64,000 bases of DNA from Natronospirales bacterium (lineage in GTDB: Bacteria; Pseudomonadota; Gammaproteobacteria; Natronospirales; REEB76). The notes beneath the pieces are model-generated. The model was given only the letters and a program-made list of their open reading frames with translations, was not told the DNA's origin and searched no databases. A program made the position numbers and the translations under genes. The stretch covers positions 62,001-126,000 of the forward strand of contig JAJYUH010000007.1 in the NCBI GenBank assembly GCA_021792635.1, in the 5' to 3' direction. This document shows positions 1 through 9,396 of this stretch, piece after piece; within the stretch, counting starts at the first letter, position 1, and each line of letters opens with the position of its first letter.

Positions 1-366
1 GGGCATGATCTGCATGAGTCCCTGAGCCCCGGCTTCGGATACCGCAAAGCGGTTAAAATCGCTTTCTACATTGATGATGGACAGCACCAGCTCCGGTGAC
101 ACGCCGGTGCGGACGGCTTCCGCATGAATCAGTTCCAGCAGCGCCAGGCGTTTCCGGGTATCCGGTATGGTTGGCGCCAGCCGGCTGGACATGCTTATGA
201 GCCAGACCTGGGCGTCGTACTTGTCCTTGAAGCTGGCGTGGTCGGCGGCGGCTTTCCTGACCAGCAAGATCAATTCCGGACTGGGTGGAGTAATTTTCTG
301 GGCGATGGCGCTTGCGCCTGACAGCAGGCCCGCGCCAAGCAACATGGTAATGAGCAAGCGACGCAT
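1..366 (-). CDS. Lytic transglycosylase, SLT family (C-terminus outside window)
   Basis: The 122 visible codons begin MRRLLITMLLGAGLLSGASA, a typical signal peptide, so the product is exported to the periplasm. After about 70 residues of helical linker comes SIINVESDFNRFAVSEAGAQ followed by GLMQIMP, which is the start of the SLT/goose-lysozyme-like fold. The E of VES is the expected catalytic glutamate, and GLMQIMP is the family's substrate-binding signature. Such enzymes cleave peptidoglycan glycan strands to 1,6-anhydro-muropeptides. The ATG lies 8 bp after the proS stop, so the two are probably cotranscribed. The reading frame runs off the left edge. Confidence 0.88.
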   Translation of the reverse strand, partial: MRRLLITMLLGAGLLSGASAIAQKITPPSPELILLVRKAAADHASFKDKYDAQVWLISMSSRLAPTIPDTRKRLALLELIHAEAVRTGVSPELVLSIINVESDFNRFAVSEAGAQGLMQIMP

Positions 367-374
367 CAAGCACG

Positions 375-2165
375 TCACGGGGAAATGCGCACACGCTCTT
401 TCAGGAACGCCGGCAGCTCACGGCGCGGCACATCACGGTTGTCCGCGTCGCGGCGGCCCTTGTATTCCAAGGTACCCGCATCCAGACCGCGCTCCGAGAG
501 CACCAGCCGATGCGGAATACCCAGGAGTTCCGCATCCGCGAACATGGAGCCGGGACGTAATAGCCGGTCATCGAACAATACGTCGTAACCGGCACCGGTG
601 AGTTCTTTATAGAGCGCCTCTGCTTCGCATTGCAGTTTTTCGGATTTGTGCATGTTGAGCGGCAACAGCACAATGTGGAACGGCGCAATAGAGTCTGTCC
701 AGCAGATGCCGTGTTCATCGTGATTCTGTTCGATGGCTGCGGCAACCACTCGCGACACACCGATACCGTAGCAGCCCGTGAGCGGAACCTGCATCTTGCC
801 CTGGGCATCGAGCACGACGACATGCATGGATTCGGTATATTTGCGACCGTTTTGGAAAATATGACCGACCTCGATGCCGCGCGCAATTTTGAGCCGGCCC
901 TTACCATCCGGTGAGGGATCACCCTCCACTACTTTGCGAATATCGGCCACGACATACCCCTTATCAATATCCCGATCCAAATTGAAGCCGCGGCAGTGGT
1001 ATCCGTTTTTGTTGGCGCCGCAGACAAAATCCGATATCTTATCTACGGTCTTATCAACAATGACCATGAATGGCGTGAAATTTGCTGGTGCTGGCGTCGA
1101 TGTTGTGATGTTATACAAAGTTCTGTTATTTTTGAAATCCGGAAAGGCACGAAGATTGGTTGGGCCTATATATCCCGCGCGACATCCCAGATGCCGTTCA
1201 ATTTCTTCTTCTTTAGCCAAGCGATGGTCCTCGAGACCTGCTATTTTCCTGAGTTTGGTTTCATTGACTTCGTGATCGCCACGTACCAGCACCAATGCGA
1301 AGCCGCCAGAGCCAACGACTGCAATGGCTTTCACGGTACGGGTTAACGGTACCTTCAAATATGCCGCGACTTCTTCGCAGCTTGTCATGTCAGGCGTAGG
1401 CTCTTCGCGGCAATTTTCCGAAGCGTTTGGTCGCTCTTCGGCCGGGGCCAATGCTTCCGCCAGTTCAACATTGGCGGCGTAGCCCGATTGGTCGGAAAAT
1501 GCGATCGCGTCCTCGCCGGACTCGGCCAGCACTTGGAACTCGTGGCTGACATCGCCGCCGATGTCGCCGCTGTCGGCGGACACAGCCCGGAAGTTCAGAC
1601 CCAGACGAGTGAAGATGCGCGTGTAGGCCTGGTACATGCTGCGATAGGTTTCATCCAGGCTCGCCTGATCGAGATGGAAGGAATAGGCGTCCTTCATCAG
1701 GAACTCCCGCGCTCGCATTACCCCGAAGCGTGGGCGGATTTCATCGCGGAACTTCGTCTGGATCTGGTAGAAGGTAACCGGAAGCTGCCTGTAACTCTTG
1801 ATTTCATGGCGCACAAGGTCGCAGATCACCTCCTCGTGAGTCGGACCGAAGCAGTACCAGGCTTTCTTGCGGTCCTGGATGCGCAGCAGCAGATCACCGT
1901 ATTTGTCCCAGCGCCCGGATTCCTCCCAAAGCTCCTTCGGCAGCACCACCGGCATCAGCATTTCCAGCGCGCCGGTGCGATTCATTTCCTCGCGTACGAT
2001 GTTTGCTACCTTGTGCAGCACCCGCGTACCCAGCGGCGTCCAGGTGTAGATACCGGCCGCGAGCTTGCGAATCATCCCGGCGCGGAGCATCAGTTGGTGG
2101 CTCAGGGTATCCGCGTCAGCGGGGGTTTCCTTGACGGTAAACAGGGGAAAGCGTGAGGCGCGCAT
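375..2165 (-). CDS. proS: Prolyl-tRNA synthetase, bacterial type with INS editing domain
   Basis: This class II aminoacyl-tRNA synthetase charges tRNA-Pro in the cytosol. At 596 aa it has the usual length of the bacterial three-domain form. The N-terminal catalytic part carries motif 1-like [19 protein letters not shown], motif 2 [21 protein letters not shown] and the THEE segment. A YbaK-like editing insertion (about residues 225-385) removes mischarged Ala-tRNA-Pro. Motif 3 is [17 protein letters not shown], and a C-terminal anticodon-binding domain contains [14 protein letters not shown]. Positions 1021-1140, inside the editing domain, are AT-rich (46 G/C of 120 by direct count), unlike the rest of the gene. 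It is followed at once by the lytic transglycosylase gene. Confidence 0.97.
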   Translation of the reverse strand: MRASRFPLFTVKETPADADTLSHQLMLRAGMIRKLAAGIYTWTPLGTRVLHKVANIVREEMNRTGALEMLMPVVLPKELWEESGRWDKYGDLLLRIQDRKKAWYCFGPTHEEVICDLVRHEIKSYRQLPVTFYQIQTKFRDEIRPRFGVMRAREFLMKDAYSFHLDQASLDETYRSMYQAYTRIFTRLGLNFRAVSADSGDIGGDVSHEFQVLAESGEDAIAFSDQSGYAANVELAEALAPAEERPNASENCREEPTPDMTSCEEVAAYLKVPLTRTVKAIAVVGSGGFALVLVRGDHEVNETKLRKIAGLEDHRLAKEEEIERHLGCRAGYIGPTNLRAFPDFKNNRTLYNITTSTPAPANFTPFMVIVDKTVDKISDFVCGANKNGYHCRGFNLDRDIDKGYVVADIRKVVEGDPSPDGKGRLKIARGIEVGHIFQNGRKYTESMHVVVLDAQGKMQVPLTGCYGIGVSRVVAAAIEQNHDEHGICWTDSIAPFHIVLLPLNMHKSEKLQCEAEALYKELTGAGYDVLFDDRLLRPGSMFADAELLGIPHRLVLSERGLDAGTLEYKGRRDADNRDVPRRELPAFLKERVRISP

Positions 2166-2316
2166 GCTGGGTAGGTGGCTTTATGTTGCAAAGGCGGTAT
2201 TCTAGCGGGCATTCATGAGCCTCGTACAGTCATGGATGTAATTGCACGTGCCCGCATCCTGGTTGATTTCGGCGGTGGCTGCGGCTAGCGTGATGCAGCC
2301 ACTTGGGGGACCCGCA

Positions 2317-3315
2317 ATGGCCACAGTCCTGTACGACACCGGCATCAACCCTTCGCTGATCAGGGCGCGGCGTGTGGCCGTATTGGGCTTCGGCGCCCAG
2401 GGGCGGGCGCAGGCGATGAATCTCAGGGACTCCGGCGTGAGCGTCAGCGTGGCGTTGCGGGCCGGCTCGGCGTCGCACGCGGCGGCTGAAGCAATGGGGT
2501 TGCGTACCGTCGCGCCTGAGGTGGCGGTAGCCAAGGCCGATGTAGTGGCCATGCTGATTCCCGACGAAGCGCAACCCAGGATATATGCGGAGGTGGTGGC
2601 GTCCGCGATGCGCAAGAACGGCATGCTGGTCTTCGCCCACGGCTACAATATCCATTACCAGCGCATCGTTCCGCGCGCTGATCTCGATGTGGTGATGGTG
2701 GCGCCCAGCGGTATCGGCGAACAGGTGCGCGCGCAATATCAGGCGGAACATGGCGTACCGGCTTTCATCGCCGTGCATCAGGATGCCACGGGCAATGCCC
2801 GTGCCCTGGCGCTGTCCTATGCCTGGGCGCAGGGTCATGGCCGTGCCGGTATCATCGAAACCAGCTTCCGCGAAGAAACCGAAACCGATCTGTTTGCCGA
2901 ACAGGCGGTGCTTTGCGGCGGTCTCACGCATCTCATTGCCGCGGCCTTCGACACGCTGGTGGATGCGGGCTACGCACCGGAAATGGCGTATTTTTCCTGC
3001 CTGCATGAAGTGAAATTCATGGCCGACATGATCCATAAAAATGGTATCGCCGGTATGCGTGATTCCATTTCCAGCACCGCCGAGTTTGGGGACTATACCC
3101 GTGGTCAGCGCGTCATCGGTGAGGCATCCCGCCTCGCCATGAAGGACATGCTGAATGAAATCCGGAGCGGGCAGTTCGCGACGGAATTGGGCCGGGAAAT
3201 GGACGCCGGCATGCCGACCATGAAGGTGGAGCGCATCCGGGCGCGCGCGCACCTCATCGAGACCGTGGGCAAGGCACTGCGGGAGCGCATGCGGAGCCGC
3301 GGCAGGTCGGGCTGA
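2317..3315 (+). CDS. Ketol-acid reductoisomerase-like protein with two substituted active-site residues
   Basis: The 332-aa product aligns along its whole length with class I KARI (IlvC). It has the N-terminal dinucleotide motif GFGAQGRAQAMNLRDSG, the phosphate-binding LRAGSAS loop, AHGYNIHY (catalytic His, residue 108), REETETDLFAEQAVLCGG (metal ligands Asp and Glu) and SISSTAEFGDYTRG. KARI uses NADPH and two Mg ions to make dihydroxy acids for branched-chain amino acid synthesis. The conserved Lys of the APKxPGH motif is Ser131 here (APSGIGE). The first Glu of the ECLHE metal motif is Ser227 (FSCLHE). Both codons, AGC and TCC, are clear in the sequence. The ATG at 2317 follows GGGGGA and gives the family length. 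pssA follows, as in the ilvIH-ilvC-pssA cluster of Pseudomonas, but no ilvIH is present. Catalytic activity is doubtful. Confidence 0.88.
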   Translation: MATVLYDTGINPSLIRARRVAVLGFGAQGRAQAMNLRDSGVSVSVALRAGSASHAAAEAMGLRTVAPEVAVAKADVVAMLIPDEAQPRIYAEVVASAMRKNGMLVFAHGYNIHYQRIVPRADLDVVMVAPSGIGEQVRAQYQAEHGVPAFIAVHQDATGNARALALSYAWAQGHGRAGIIETSFREETETDLFAEQAVLCGGLTHLIAAAFDTLVDAGYAPEMAYFSCLHEVKFMADMIHKNGIAGMRDSISSTAEFGDYTRGQRVIGEASRLAMKDMLNEIRSGQFATELGREMDAGMPTMKVERIRARAHLIETVGKALRERMRSRGRSG

Positions 3316-3383
3316 GGACGCATCCGGGTCGCTCAGCACGGCGCATCATGGCATCATAGTGCCCGCTGCACAGAGGTCATGAC

Positions 3384-4220
3384 ATGCACGCACCCATGAA
3401 TCCGGATCAGGATGTCGACACCGAAGTGGGTATCGACGAACAGGTTGGCGAAACCGACGAGGTCGGCGTTGAAGGCCCGCGTCGCCGCGGTATTTACCTG
3501 TTGCCCAACCTGTTCACCACCGCAGGACTGTTCGCCGGTTTCTATGCCATCGTTGCCGCCATGGCCGGCCATTTCCAGCCGGCGGCCATCGCCGTATTCG
3601 TGGCCATGATTATGGATGGGCTCGATGGGCGTATCGCGCGGCTCACACACACGGAAAGCGCCTTTGGCAAGGAATACGACAGTCTCTCGGACATGGTGTC
3701 CTTCGGCCTCGCACCGGCGCTCGTCATATATGAGTGGGCGTTCAAGGATATGATCAATTTCGGCTGGGCCTGGGGCAAAATCGGCTGGCTGGGTGCGTTC
3801 TTCTACGCCATCACCGCGGCATTGCGTCTCGCGCGTTTCAACGTGCGCAGCGGTGTGGTGGACAAACACTATTTCCAGGGGTTGCCGAGCCCGGCGGCCG
3901 CCGGCATCGTCGCCGGCGCCGTGTGGTTTGGTGTGGACATGGATATTCCCGGCCCGGCGCTGGTTATTCCCGCCTACGTACTCACCGTGGCCGCAGGCGC
4001 GCTGATGGTGAGCAGCATCGGTTATTACAGTTTCAAGGACCTTAACCTGCACAGTCGCGTGCCTTTCACCACCATGCTGTTTCTGGTTATTGGACTCATC
4101 GTGATTTCCCTGAGTCCTCCCAAGGTGCTATTCATCGTTTTCTTCCTCTATGCCTGTTCCGGTCCGGTAATGGCGCTATGGCGGTTGCGGCGCCGCGTGT
4201 CCCGCCGGCAGGCACACTGA
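3384..4220 (+). CDS. pssA: CDP-diacylglycerol-serine O-phosphatidyltransferase
   Basis: This integral membrane enzyme makes phosphatidylserine from CDP-diacylglycerol and serine, the first step towards phosphatidylethanolamine. The 278-aa sequence has a hydrophilic N-terminus of about 35 residues. It then has RGIYLLPNLFTTAGLFAGFY and the CDP-alcohol phosphatidyltransferase motif DGLDGRIARLTHTESAFGKE followed by YDSLSD, at about residues 78-104. All the motif's Asp residues are present. Several hydrophobic segments follow, and the C-terminus is Arg-rich. It lies 68 bp after the KARI-like gene on the same strand and 6 bp before the uracil-DNA glycosylase gene. Confidence 0.95.
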   Translation: MHAPMNPDQDVDTEVGIDEQVGETDEVGVEGPRRRGIYLLPNLFTTAGLFAGFYAIVAAMAGHFQPAAIAVFVAMIMDGLDGRIARLTHTESAFGKEYDSLSDMVSFGLAPALVIYEWAFKDMINFGWAWGKIGWLGAFFYAITAALRLARFNVRSGVVDKHYFQGLPSPAAAGIVAGAVWFGVDMDIPGPALVIPAYVLTVAAGALMVSSIGYYSFKDLNLHSRVPFTTMLFLVIGLIVISLSPPKVLFIVFFLYACSGPVMALWRLRRRVSRRQAH

Positions 4221-4226
4221 CTGCTT

Positions 4227-4928
4227 ATGGATGAGCACCGCGTTCAGTACCTGAAGGATCTCGGCATTACCGCCTGGGTGCGGCGTGAGCGGATACATGC
4301 CAAGCCTGCCACGGGCGCGACGGATGCACCACACTTAGGCGTGAACGGTTCACGCGAGAACGGCATTGCCGTCATGGGCTGGTCGGAGCTGGAGCAGGCA
4401 GTTACAGGGTGTACCGCCTGCGGGTTGCGCGCCGGCTGTACCCAGACGGTGTTTGGTGTGGGCGCCCGCCAGGCGGAATGGATGGTGATCGGCGAGGCGC
4501 CCGGCGCTGACGAAGACAGGCAGGGTGAGCCGTTCGTAGGGCGCGCCGGCCAATTGCTGAATTCCATGCTCGCAGCCATCGGCTTGCAGCGCGGACAAGT
4601 ATATATCGCCAACATCCTGAAATGCCGCCCCCCCGGAAATCGCGATCCGAAACCTGAGGAAGCGGCACTGTGCCGGCCGTTTCTGCAGCGGCAGATCGCG
4701 CTCATCCGGCCCAAATTGATTCTCGCCGTGGGGCGCATCGCCGCCCAGAATTTGCTCAATACGGACACACCCATCAGTCGTCTGCGGGGGAGGGTACACC
4801 AGCTTGGCGGCGTCCCGGTGGTGGTGACCTATCATCCGGCCTACCTGTTGCGCTCCCCCGGCGAGAAGCGCAAGGCATGGACCGATTTACAGTTCGCGAT
4901 TCGCACTCTCAACGGCGGGAACGGATGA
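4227..4928 (+). CDS. Uracil-DNA glycosylase, family 4 (4Fe-4S type)
   Basis: The enzyme excises uracil from DNA and starts base-excision repair. The family 4 motifs are visible: a CTACGLRAGC cysteine cluster (Cys62, Cys65), active-site motif GEAPGADEDRQGEPFVGRAG, ILKCRPPGNRDPKPEEAALC with two more cysteines for the 4Fe-4S cluster, and the C-terminal leucine-loop motif TYHPAYLLR. About 50 poorly conserved residues precede the core, as in gammaproteobacterial homologues, where this segment resembles a DNA polymerase-associated N-terminal extension. The stop overlaps the rimI start (ATGA), so the two are translationally coupled. Confidence 0.92.
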   Translation: MDEHRVQYLKDLGITAWVRRERIHAKPATGATDAPHLGVNGSRENGIAVMGWSELEQAVTGCTACGLRAGCTQTVFGVGARQAEWMVIGEAPGADEDRQGEPFVGRAGQLLNSMLAAIGLQRGQVYIANILKCRPPGNRDPKPEEAALCRPFLQRQIALIRPKLILAVGRIAAQNLLNTDTPISRLRGRVHQLGGVPVVVTYHPAYLLRSPGEKRKAWTDLQFAIRTLNGGNG

Positions 4929-5392
4929 GCGCCGTTGTCGCCATCACGGCATCACCTTTGTATCGCCCCATGCAGGATGAGGATGTGCCTGAGGTGATGC
5001 TCATTGAACAGCACGCCTACCGGTTTCACTGGACCGAGGGCATCTTCCGCGAATGCCTGCATGTGGGATACGGCTGCTGGGTGATGGAGCTCGGTGGCGG
5101 CATCGGCGGTTACGGCATCCTGTCCATGATGGTGGGCGAAGCGCACCTGCTGAATATCTGCGTGGCGCCCGCATGGCAACGGCAGGGCTACGGAACGCTG
5201 CTGCTGGAGCATTTCATAGAACTGGCGCGCGAGCGCGGCGCCTACCAAATGTTGCTGGAGGTACGGCCCAGCAACAAGGCGGCGCTGCATTTGTATCATG
5301 GTCGCGGATTTGAGGATGTGGGCGTGCGCAAGAACTATTATCCCGGCGAGCACGGCCGTGAAGACGCGCTGATATTGAATCTGCCGCTATGA
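4925..5392 (+). CDS. rimI: Ribosomal protein S18 alanine N-acetyltransferase
   Basis: This is a GNAT-fold acetyltransferase of 155 aa that acetylates the N-terminus of ribosomal protein S18. Its acetyl-CoA-binding motif is VAPAWQRQGYGTLLLEHFIE, followed by LEVRPSNKAALHLYHGRGFE and the RimI-typical KNYYPG segment. The ATG overlaps the stop of the upstream uracil-DNA glycosylase gene by 4 bp, which fixes the start. Its substrate, rpsR, is also encoded in this window at 48.5 kb. Confidence 0.94.
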   Translation: MSAVVAITASPLYRPMQDEDVPEVMLIEQHAYRFHWTEGIFRECLHVGYGCWVMELGGGIGGYGILSMMVGEAHLLNICVAPAWQRQGYGTLLLEHFIELARERGAYQMLLEVRPSNKAALHLYHGRGFEDVGVRKNYYPGEHGREDALILNLPL

Positions 5393-5547
5393 GGCGCGGT
5401 GCAAAGGCGAATCCCGTTTTTACCGCCAGTCGTTGTCCGGAAAGATCCCGGCACATTCCGGTGCCGTTCGGGGAGATGTTTCCGACCCGCTAGAGTAACG
5501 CGTCGAATCAGGTAAAATAGCGCTCTTCTCCAAGACATCTGGCACCC

Positions 5548-7143
5548 ATGTTCGACCAGGAAATCGGCCGGCGGCGCACCTTTGCCATCATTTCGCATCC
5601 GGACGCCGGCAAGACCACACTCACCGAGAAGCTGCTGCTGTTCGGCGGCGCAATCCAGTTTGCCGGTGCCGTAAAGGGCCGCAAGGCCACGCGTCATGCC
5701 ACCTCCGACTGGATGGCGCTGGAGCAGCAGCGCGGCATTTCCGTCACCTCGTCGGTGATGCAGTTCCCTTACAGGGATTGCATCGTCAATCTGCTGGATA
5801 CCCCCGGCCACGGAGATTTTTCCGAGGATACCTACCGTACCCTCACGGCGGTGGATTCCGCGCTCATGGTGATTGACTGTGCCAAGGGGGTGGAGGAGCG
5901 CACGATCAAATTGATGGAAGTATGTCGCTTGCGCGACACGCCCATCATGACCTTCATCAACAAGCTGGATCGCGACGGCCGCGAACCCATGGTGCTGCTG
6001 GACGAGGTCGAGCGGGTGCTCGGGATCCGCTGCGCACCGGTAACCTGGCCCATCGGCATGGGGCGGGAATTGCGCGGCATCTACCATTTCCCCCGGGATT
6101 GTATTCATATCTACGCAGGCGAGAAAAACGGCCGGCTCGGCGAGACACGCATTATCGAGGGGCTGCAAAGCAGGCAAGCCGGCGAATTATTGGGAGGCGA
6201 TGCCGACAGTTTCCGCACGGAAATAGCGCTGGTACGCGGTGCTTCACACGCATTCGATATACAGGAGTATCTCGCCGGACACTTGACGCCGGTATTCTTC
6301 GGTTCCGCCATCAACAATTTCGGTGTACGTGAGCTACTGGATGCTTTCGTGGAGCATGCACCTGCGCCGCGTCCCCGCGCAACGACGATGCGTAATGTAG
6401 AACCATTGGAAGACAAGTTCACTGGTTTTGTGTTCAAAATCCAGGCCAACATGGACCCGCAGCACCACGACCGTATCGCCTTCGTGCGGCTGTGCTCGGG
6501 CCGTTACACGCCTGGCATGCGTGTCAGGCACGTGCGCATCGGCCGCGAGGTCAAGATCGCGGATGCCCTCACCTTCATGGCGGCGGAGCGCGAGCGGGTG
6601 GAGCAGGCCTACGCCGGCGACATCATCGGTATGCACAACCACGGTACCATCGCTATCGGTGATACCTTTACCCAGGGTGAAGCGCTGCAGTTCACCGGCA
6701 TTCCCAACTTTGCCCCGGAGCTGTTCCGCCGGGTGGTGCTCAGGGATCCATTGAAGGCCAAGGCGCTCAACAGGGGGCTGGCGCAACTTTGCGAGGAAGG
6801 CGCCACGCAGTTGTTCAAGCCGCTGCGTAACCACGACCTGATCCTGGGTGCCGTGGGCATGCTGCAGTTCGACGTGGTTGGCTTCCGCCTGCAGACGGAA
6901 TACGGCGTGGACTGCAAATTCGAGAGTGTTCCGGTAGCCACTGCCCGCTGGGTGGGCTGCGATGACAAAAAGAAACTGGAAGAGTTCCGCAACAAGGCCC
7001 ATGACAATCTGGCGCTGGATCACGCCGGTAGTCTGGTGTATATCGCCCCGACCCAGGTAAACCTGCAGCTCACCCGCGAACGCTGGCCCACGCTCCGCTT
7101 CCACGATACCCGCGAGCACGGCGTGAAATCCGCCGAAGCCTGA
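5548..7143 (+). CDS. prfC: Peptide chain release factor 3
   Basis: RF3 is a ribosome-dependent GTPase that removes RF1 and RF2 after termination. The 531-aa length is typical. The G domain has P-loop [15 protein letters not shown], switch [17 protein letters not shown] and NKLD. RF3-specific features are the long insertion with [14 protein letters not shown] and the central domain with [19 protein letters not shown]. The gene is preceded by 155 bp of noncoding sequence after rimI and is probably transcribed on its own. No oddities were seen. Confidence 0.97.
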   Translation: MFDQEIGRRRTFAIISHPDAGKTTLTEKLLLFGGAIQFAGAVKGRKATRHATSDWMALEQQRGISVTSSVMQFPYRDCIVNLLDTPGHGDFSEDTYRTLTAVDSALMVIDCAKGVEERTIKLMEVCRLRDTPIMTFINKLDRDGREPMVLLDEVERVLGIRCAPVTWPIGMGRELRGIYHFPRDCIHIYAGEKNGRLGETRIIEGLQSRQAGELLGGDADSFRTEIALVRGASHAFDIQEYLAGHLTPVFFGSAINNFGVRELLDAFVEHAPAPRPRATTMRNVEPLEDKFTGFVFKIQANMDPQHHDRIAFVRLCSGRYTPGMRVRHVRIGREVKIADALTFMAAERERVEQAYAGDIIGMHNHGTIAIGDTFTQGEALQFTGIPNFAPELFRRVVLRDPLKAKALNRGLAQLCEEGATQLFKPLRNHDLILGAVGMLQFDVVGFRLQTEYGVDCKFESVPVATARWVGCDDKKKLEEFRNKAHDNLALDHAGSLVYIAPTQVNLQLTRERWPTLRFHDTREHGVKSAEA

Positions 7144-7217
7144 GCATCCGCGCGGCCGCCGTGGCCCCGTCAGCACATTCCTGATAGCCTGTGCCGTCCT
7201 GTCGTGTGAGCGCGCGC

Positions 7218-8504
7218 ATGCAACTACCCAAGAGCCGCAAGGTATGGGGCTGGGCCTCGTACTATTGGGGCAACCACGCGTATGCGACTTCCGTCATCAC
7301 GGTATTTTTCCCGATCTTTTTTCAGAAGTATTGGGACCACGGAACCGCCTTGACTTTGAACACGTTCCGTTTGGGCCTGGCGAATTCCATTGCCAGCCTG
7401 GTGGTGGCCCTGTCGGCGCCGGTGCTGGGGGCGATCGCGGACAGCGGCGGCCACAAGAAACGCTTTCTCATCACCACGGCTTTCCTGGGCAGCCTGATGA
7501 TGCTGGCCCTGCATTTCGTGGGCATGGGGCAGTGGCAATGGGCCTGGCTGTTGTTTGTGACGGCGTCTGTCTGCTACTGGTGGGGAAACGTGTTCGGCGA
7601 TTCGATGCTGGTGTCCGTGGCAGAACCCGGCAAGCTCGATATGACCTCGGCCATTGGCTATTTCGCCGGATACCTGGGCGGCGGCCTGTTCCTGGTCCTG
7701 GGCGTGGCCATGAGCCTGAAACCCCAGTGGTTCGGTCTGACGGATGCAATCGCGGCGGTGCGAATGATCCTGATCCTGACCGCGGTTTGGTGGGTGATGT
7801 TTTCACTGCCGCTGCTGTTGTGGGTGCCGGAGCCCCACAAGCCGGTGCAGAAAACCAGCCTGGGGAAATCGGTATCCGCGGGCTTCAGGCAACTGGCGGA
7901 AACCTTCCGCCATGTGCGCGCGTACAAGCCTGTATTCATGTTCCTGATCGCCTATTGGGTCTATATCGACGGCGTCAACACCGTCATCCAGATGGCGGTG
8001 GATTACGGCAAAGCCATCGGCTTCAGCACCACCGTCCTGATTCTGGCGGTGCTCATGGTGCAGTTCATAGGCGTGCCCGCGGCCATCCTGTTTGGGCGCC
8101 TGGGCGAGCGCATTGGTCCAAAAATCGCCATCTTCATCGGACTGGCCACATATGTGGTGGTGTCCGTATTCGCGGCCTTCATGCAATATTCCTGGGAGTT
8201 TTTTGTACTCGCAGGTCTGGTGGGGCTGGTACAAGGCGGGGTGCAGTTGCTCTCCCGTTCCTATTACGCACGCCTGGTACCCCACGAGCGCGCCGGTGAA
8301 TTCTTCGGCTTTTACAATATGTTAGGCGAGTTCGCCGCCATTATCGGTCCGTTCATGATCGGTTTCGTGAGCTATATGACCGGCAGCCCAAGGCTTTCCA
8401 TACTCTCGGTGATCCTGCTGTTCGTGGTGGGCGCCGTGCTGCTGGCACGGGTGGATACCCATCAGCAGGATATGGCCGGGCAGGCCGCCCGGGCACGAAA
8501 CTGA
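7218..8504 (+). CDS. MFS transporter, UMF1/Atg22-like family
   Basis: The 428-aa product has about 12 predicted membrane segments. It starts with SRKVWGWASYYWGNHAYATS, the N-terminal signature of the UMF1 (Atg22-like) branch of the major facilitator superfamily. The loop between segments 2 and 3 has GAIADSGGHKKRFL, a variant of the MFS motif A. The C-terminal half has GGVQLLSRSYYARLVPHERA followed by GEFFGFYNMLGEFAAIIGP, also typical of this branch. The substrate is unknown. The ATG at 7218 starts the family core; an in-frame GTG at 7191 would add nine residues with no family support. Confidence 0.88.
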   Translation: MQLPKSRKVWGWASYYWGNHAYATSVITVFFPIFFQKYWDHGTALTLNTFRLGLANSIASLVVALSAPVLGAIADSGGHKKRFLITTAFLGSLMMLALHFVGMGQWQWAWLLFVTASVCYWWGNVFGDSMLVSVAEPGKLDMTSAIGYFAGYLGGGLFLVLGVAMSLKPQWFGLTDAIAAVRMILILTAVWWVMFSLPLLLWVPEPHKPVQKTSLGKSVSAGFRQLAETFRHVRAYKPVFMFLIAYWVYIDGVNTVIQMAVDYGKAIGFSTTVLILAVLMVQFIGVPAAILFGRLGERIGPKIAIFIGLATYVVVSVFAAFMQYSWEFFVLAGLVGLVQGGVQLLSRSYYARLVPHERAGEFFGFYNMLGEFAAIIGPFMIGFVSYMTGSPRLSILSVILLFVVGAVLLARVDTHQQDMAGQAARARN

Positions 8505-8592
8505 GTCTAGCGGTCCCCAATACCTGCCAGACGTGTCAGAATCAGCCTACCGGCAAGGGCGATAAGCTCTTGCGAAAACGTGGGAGGGGTTT

Positions 8593-9309
8593 ATGCAGCG
8601 GTTTTCTTTCGGTCTGGTTCTTTTAGCGCTGATAGCGGCACTGGCAGCCTGCAGTTCATCGGTTTCCTCTTTTGCGCTCATCGGCGTGCCGGGGCAGTTC
8701 TCATATACCGACAGCGCCAACATCCTGATAAACGGTACCCAGTGCAATTATGTCATTTATCGCGGTAACGGCGTGACACCTCCGGAAGTGGGGGTGCCGT
8801 GCACGCTGGTGGAGGACAAGAAGGATGCTCTGGGTGATCCTCATGCCATCATCCAGATCAGTTTCAATACCGCCAAAGGACCGCAGATACTGTCGCTCAA
8901 GGCGGCCGGTACCAATAATGAAAACGCCAAGACGGTACCGGATATCGGTATTTATATGCCGAAGAGCTGGACGCTGGCAACGCCGGCACCCAGCATGATA
9001 CTCACGAGTAATGCGCCTGCAAGCATATATACCGGCATGGTGTTCCACATCGGCGGCGTGCGCTGTTCCATGGATATTACCGCCGCGGCCAATAACACCC
9101 CGGTGCACCTGCCCTGTGGCCTGACTTTCTGGAGCAATACTTCGGTATCCGTCAGCATTCCCGGCACATTGGTATCCACGCAGTATTCCAACCGCTCCTG
9201 GCCGCTGAATTTTGCCAGGAACCCCCAGAGCGGGAACTGGGATCTGGTGAAGGTACCGGCTGGTTTTCCCGTTACCTACACCATTACCAGAGCGGCCTCA
9301 AGCAGTTGA
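8593..9309 (+). CDS. Predicted lipoprotein of unknown function
   Basis: The 238-aa protein begins MQRFSFGLVLLALIAALAAC, a signal peptide ending in a lipobox (LAAC), then a Ser-rich linker. The mature part is rich in Thr, Ser, Asn and Pro and has four cysteines (QCNY, VPCT, VRCS, LPCG). It looks like a beta-rich domain, possibly two similar halves of about 100 residues, each starting near an ILINGTQCNY- or HIGGVRCSMD-like strand. The ATG follows GGGAGGGG. No family is recognised. It is convergent with the TgpA-like gene. Confidence 0.72.
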   Translation: MQRFSFGLVLLALIAALAACSSSVSSFALIGVPGQFSYTDSANILINGTQCNYVIYRGNGVTPPEVGVPCTLVEDKKDALGDPHAIIQISFNTAKGPQILSLKAAGTNNENAKTVPDIGIYMPKSWTLATPAPSMILTSNAPASIYTGMVFHIGGVRCSMDITAAANNTPVHLPCGLTFWSNTSVSVSIPGTLVSTQYSNRSWPLNFARNPQSGNWDLVKVPAGFPVTYTITRAASSS

Positions 9310-9396
9310 GATCCAAAATGAGAGCATGACGGAGGGGCGGTGAGTCCCACTCGTAATCTCCGGGGGCGGTAACACAAGGTCAGACTTGATGACGTA

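Noticed and set aside
53..394. Leftward 113-codon frame at the window start
   Set aside because: It is a shifted frame over the lytic transglycosylase gene, whose true frame has a signal peptide and the catalytic motif.
2230..3339. Leftward open frame of 369 codons
   Set aside because: It is antisense to the KARI-like gene, which has all family motifs in order.
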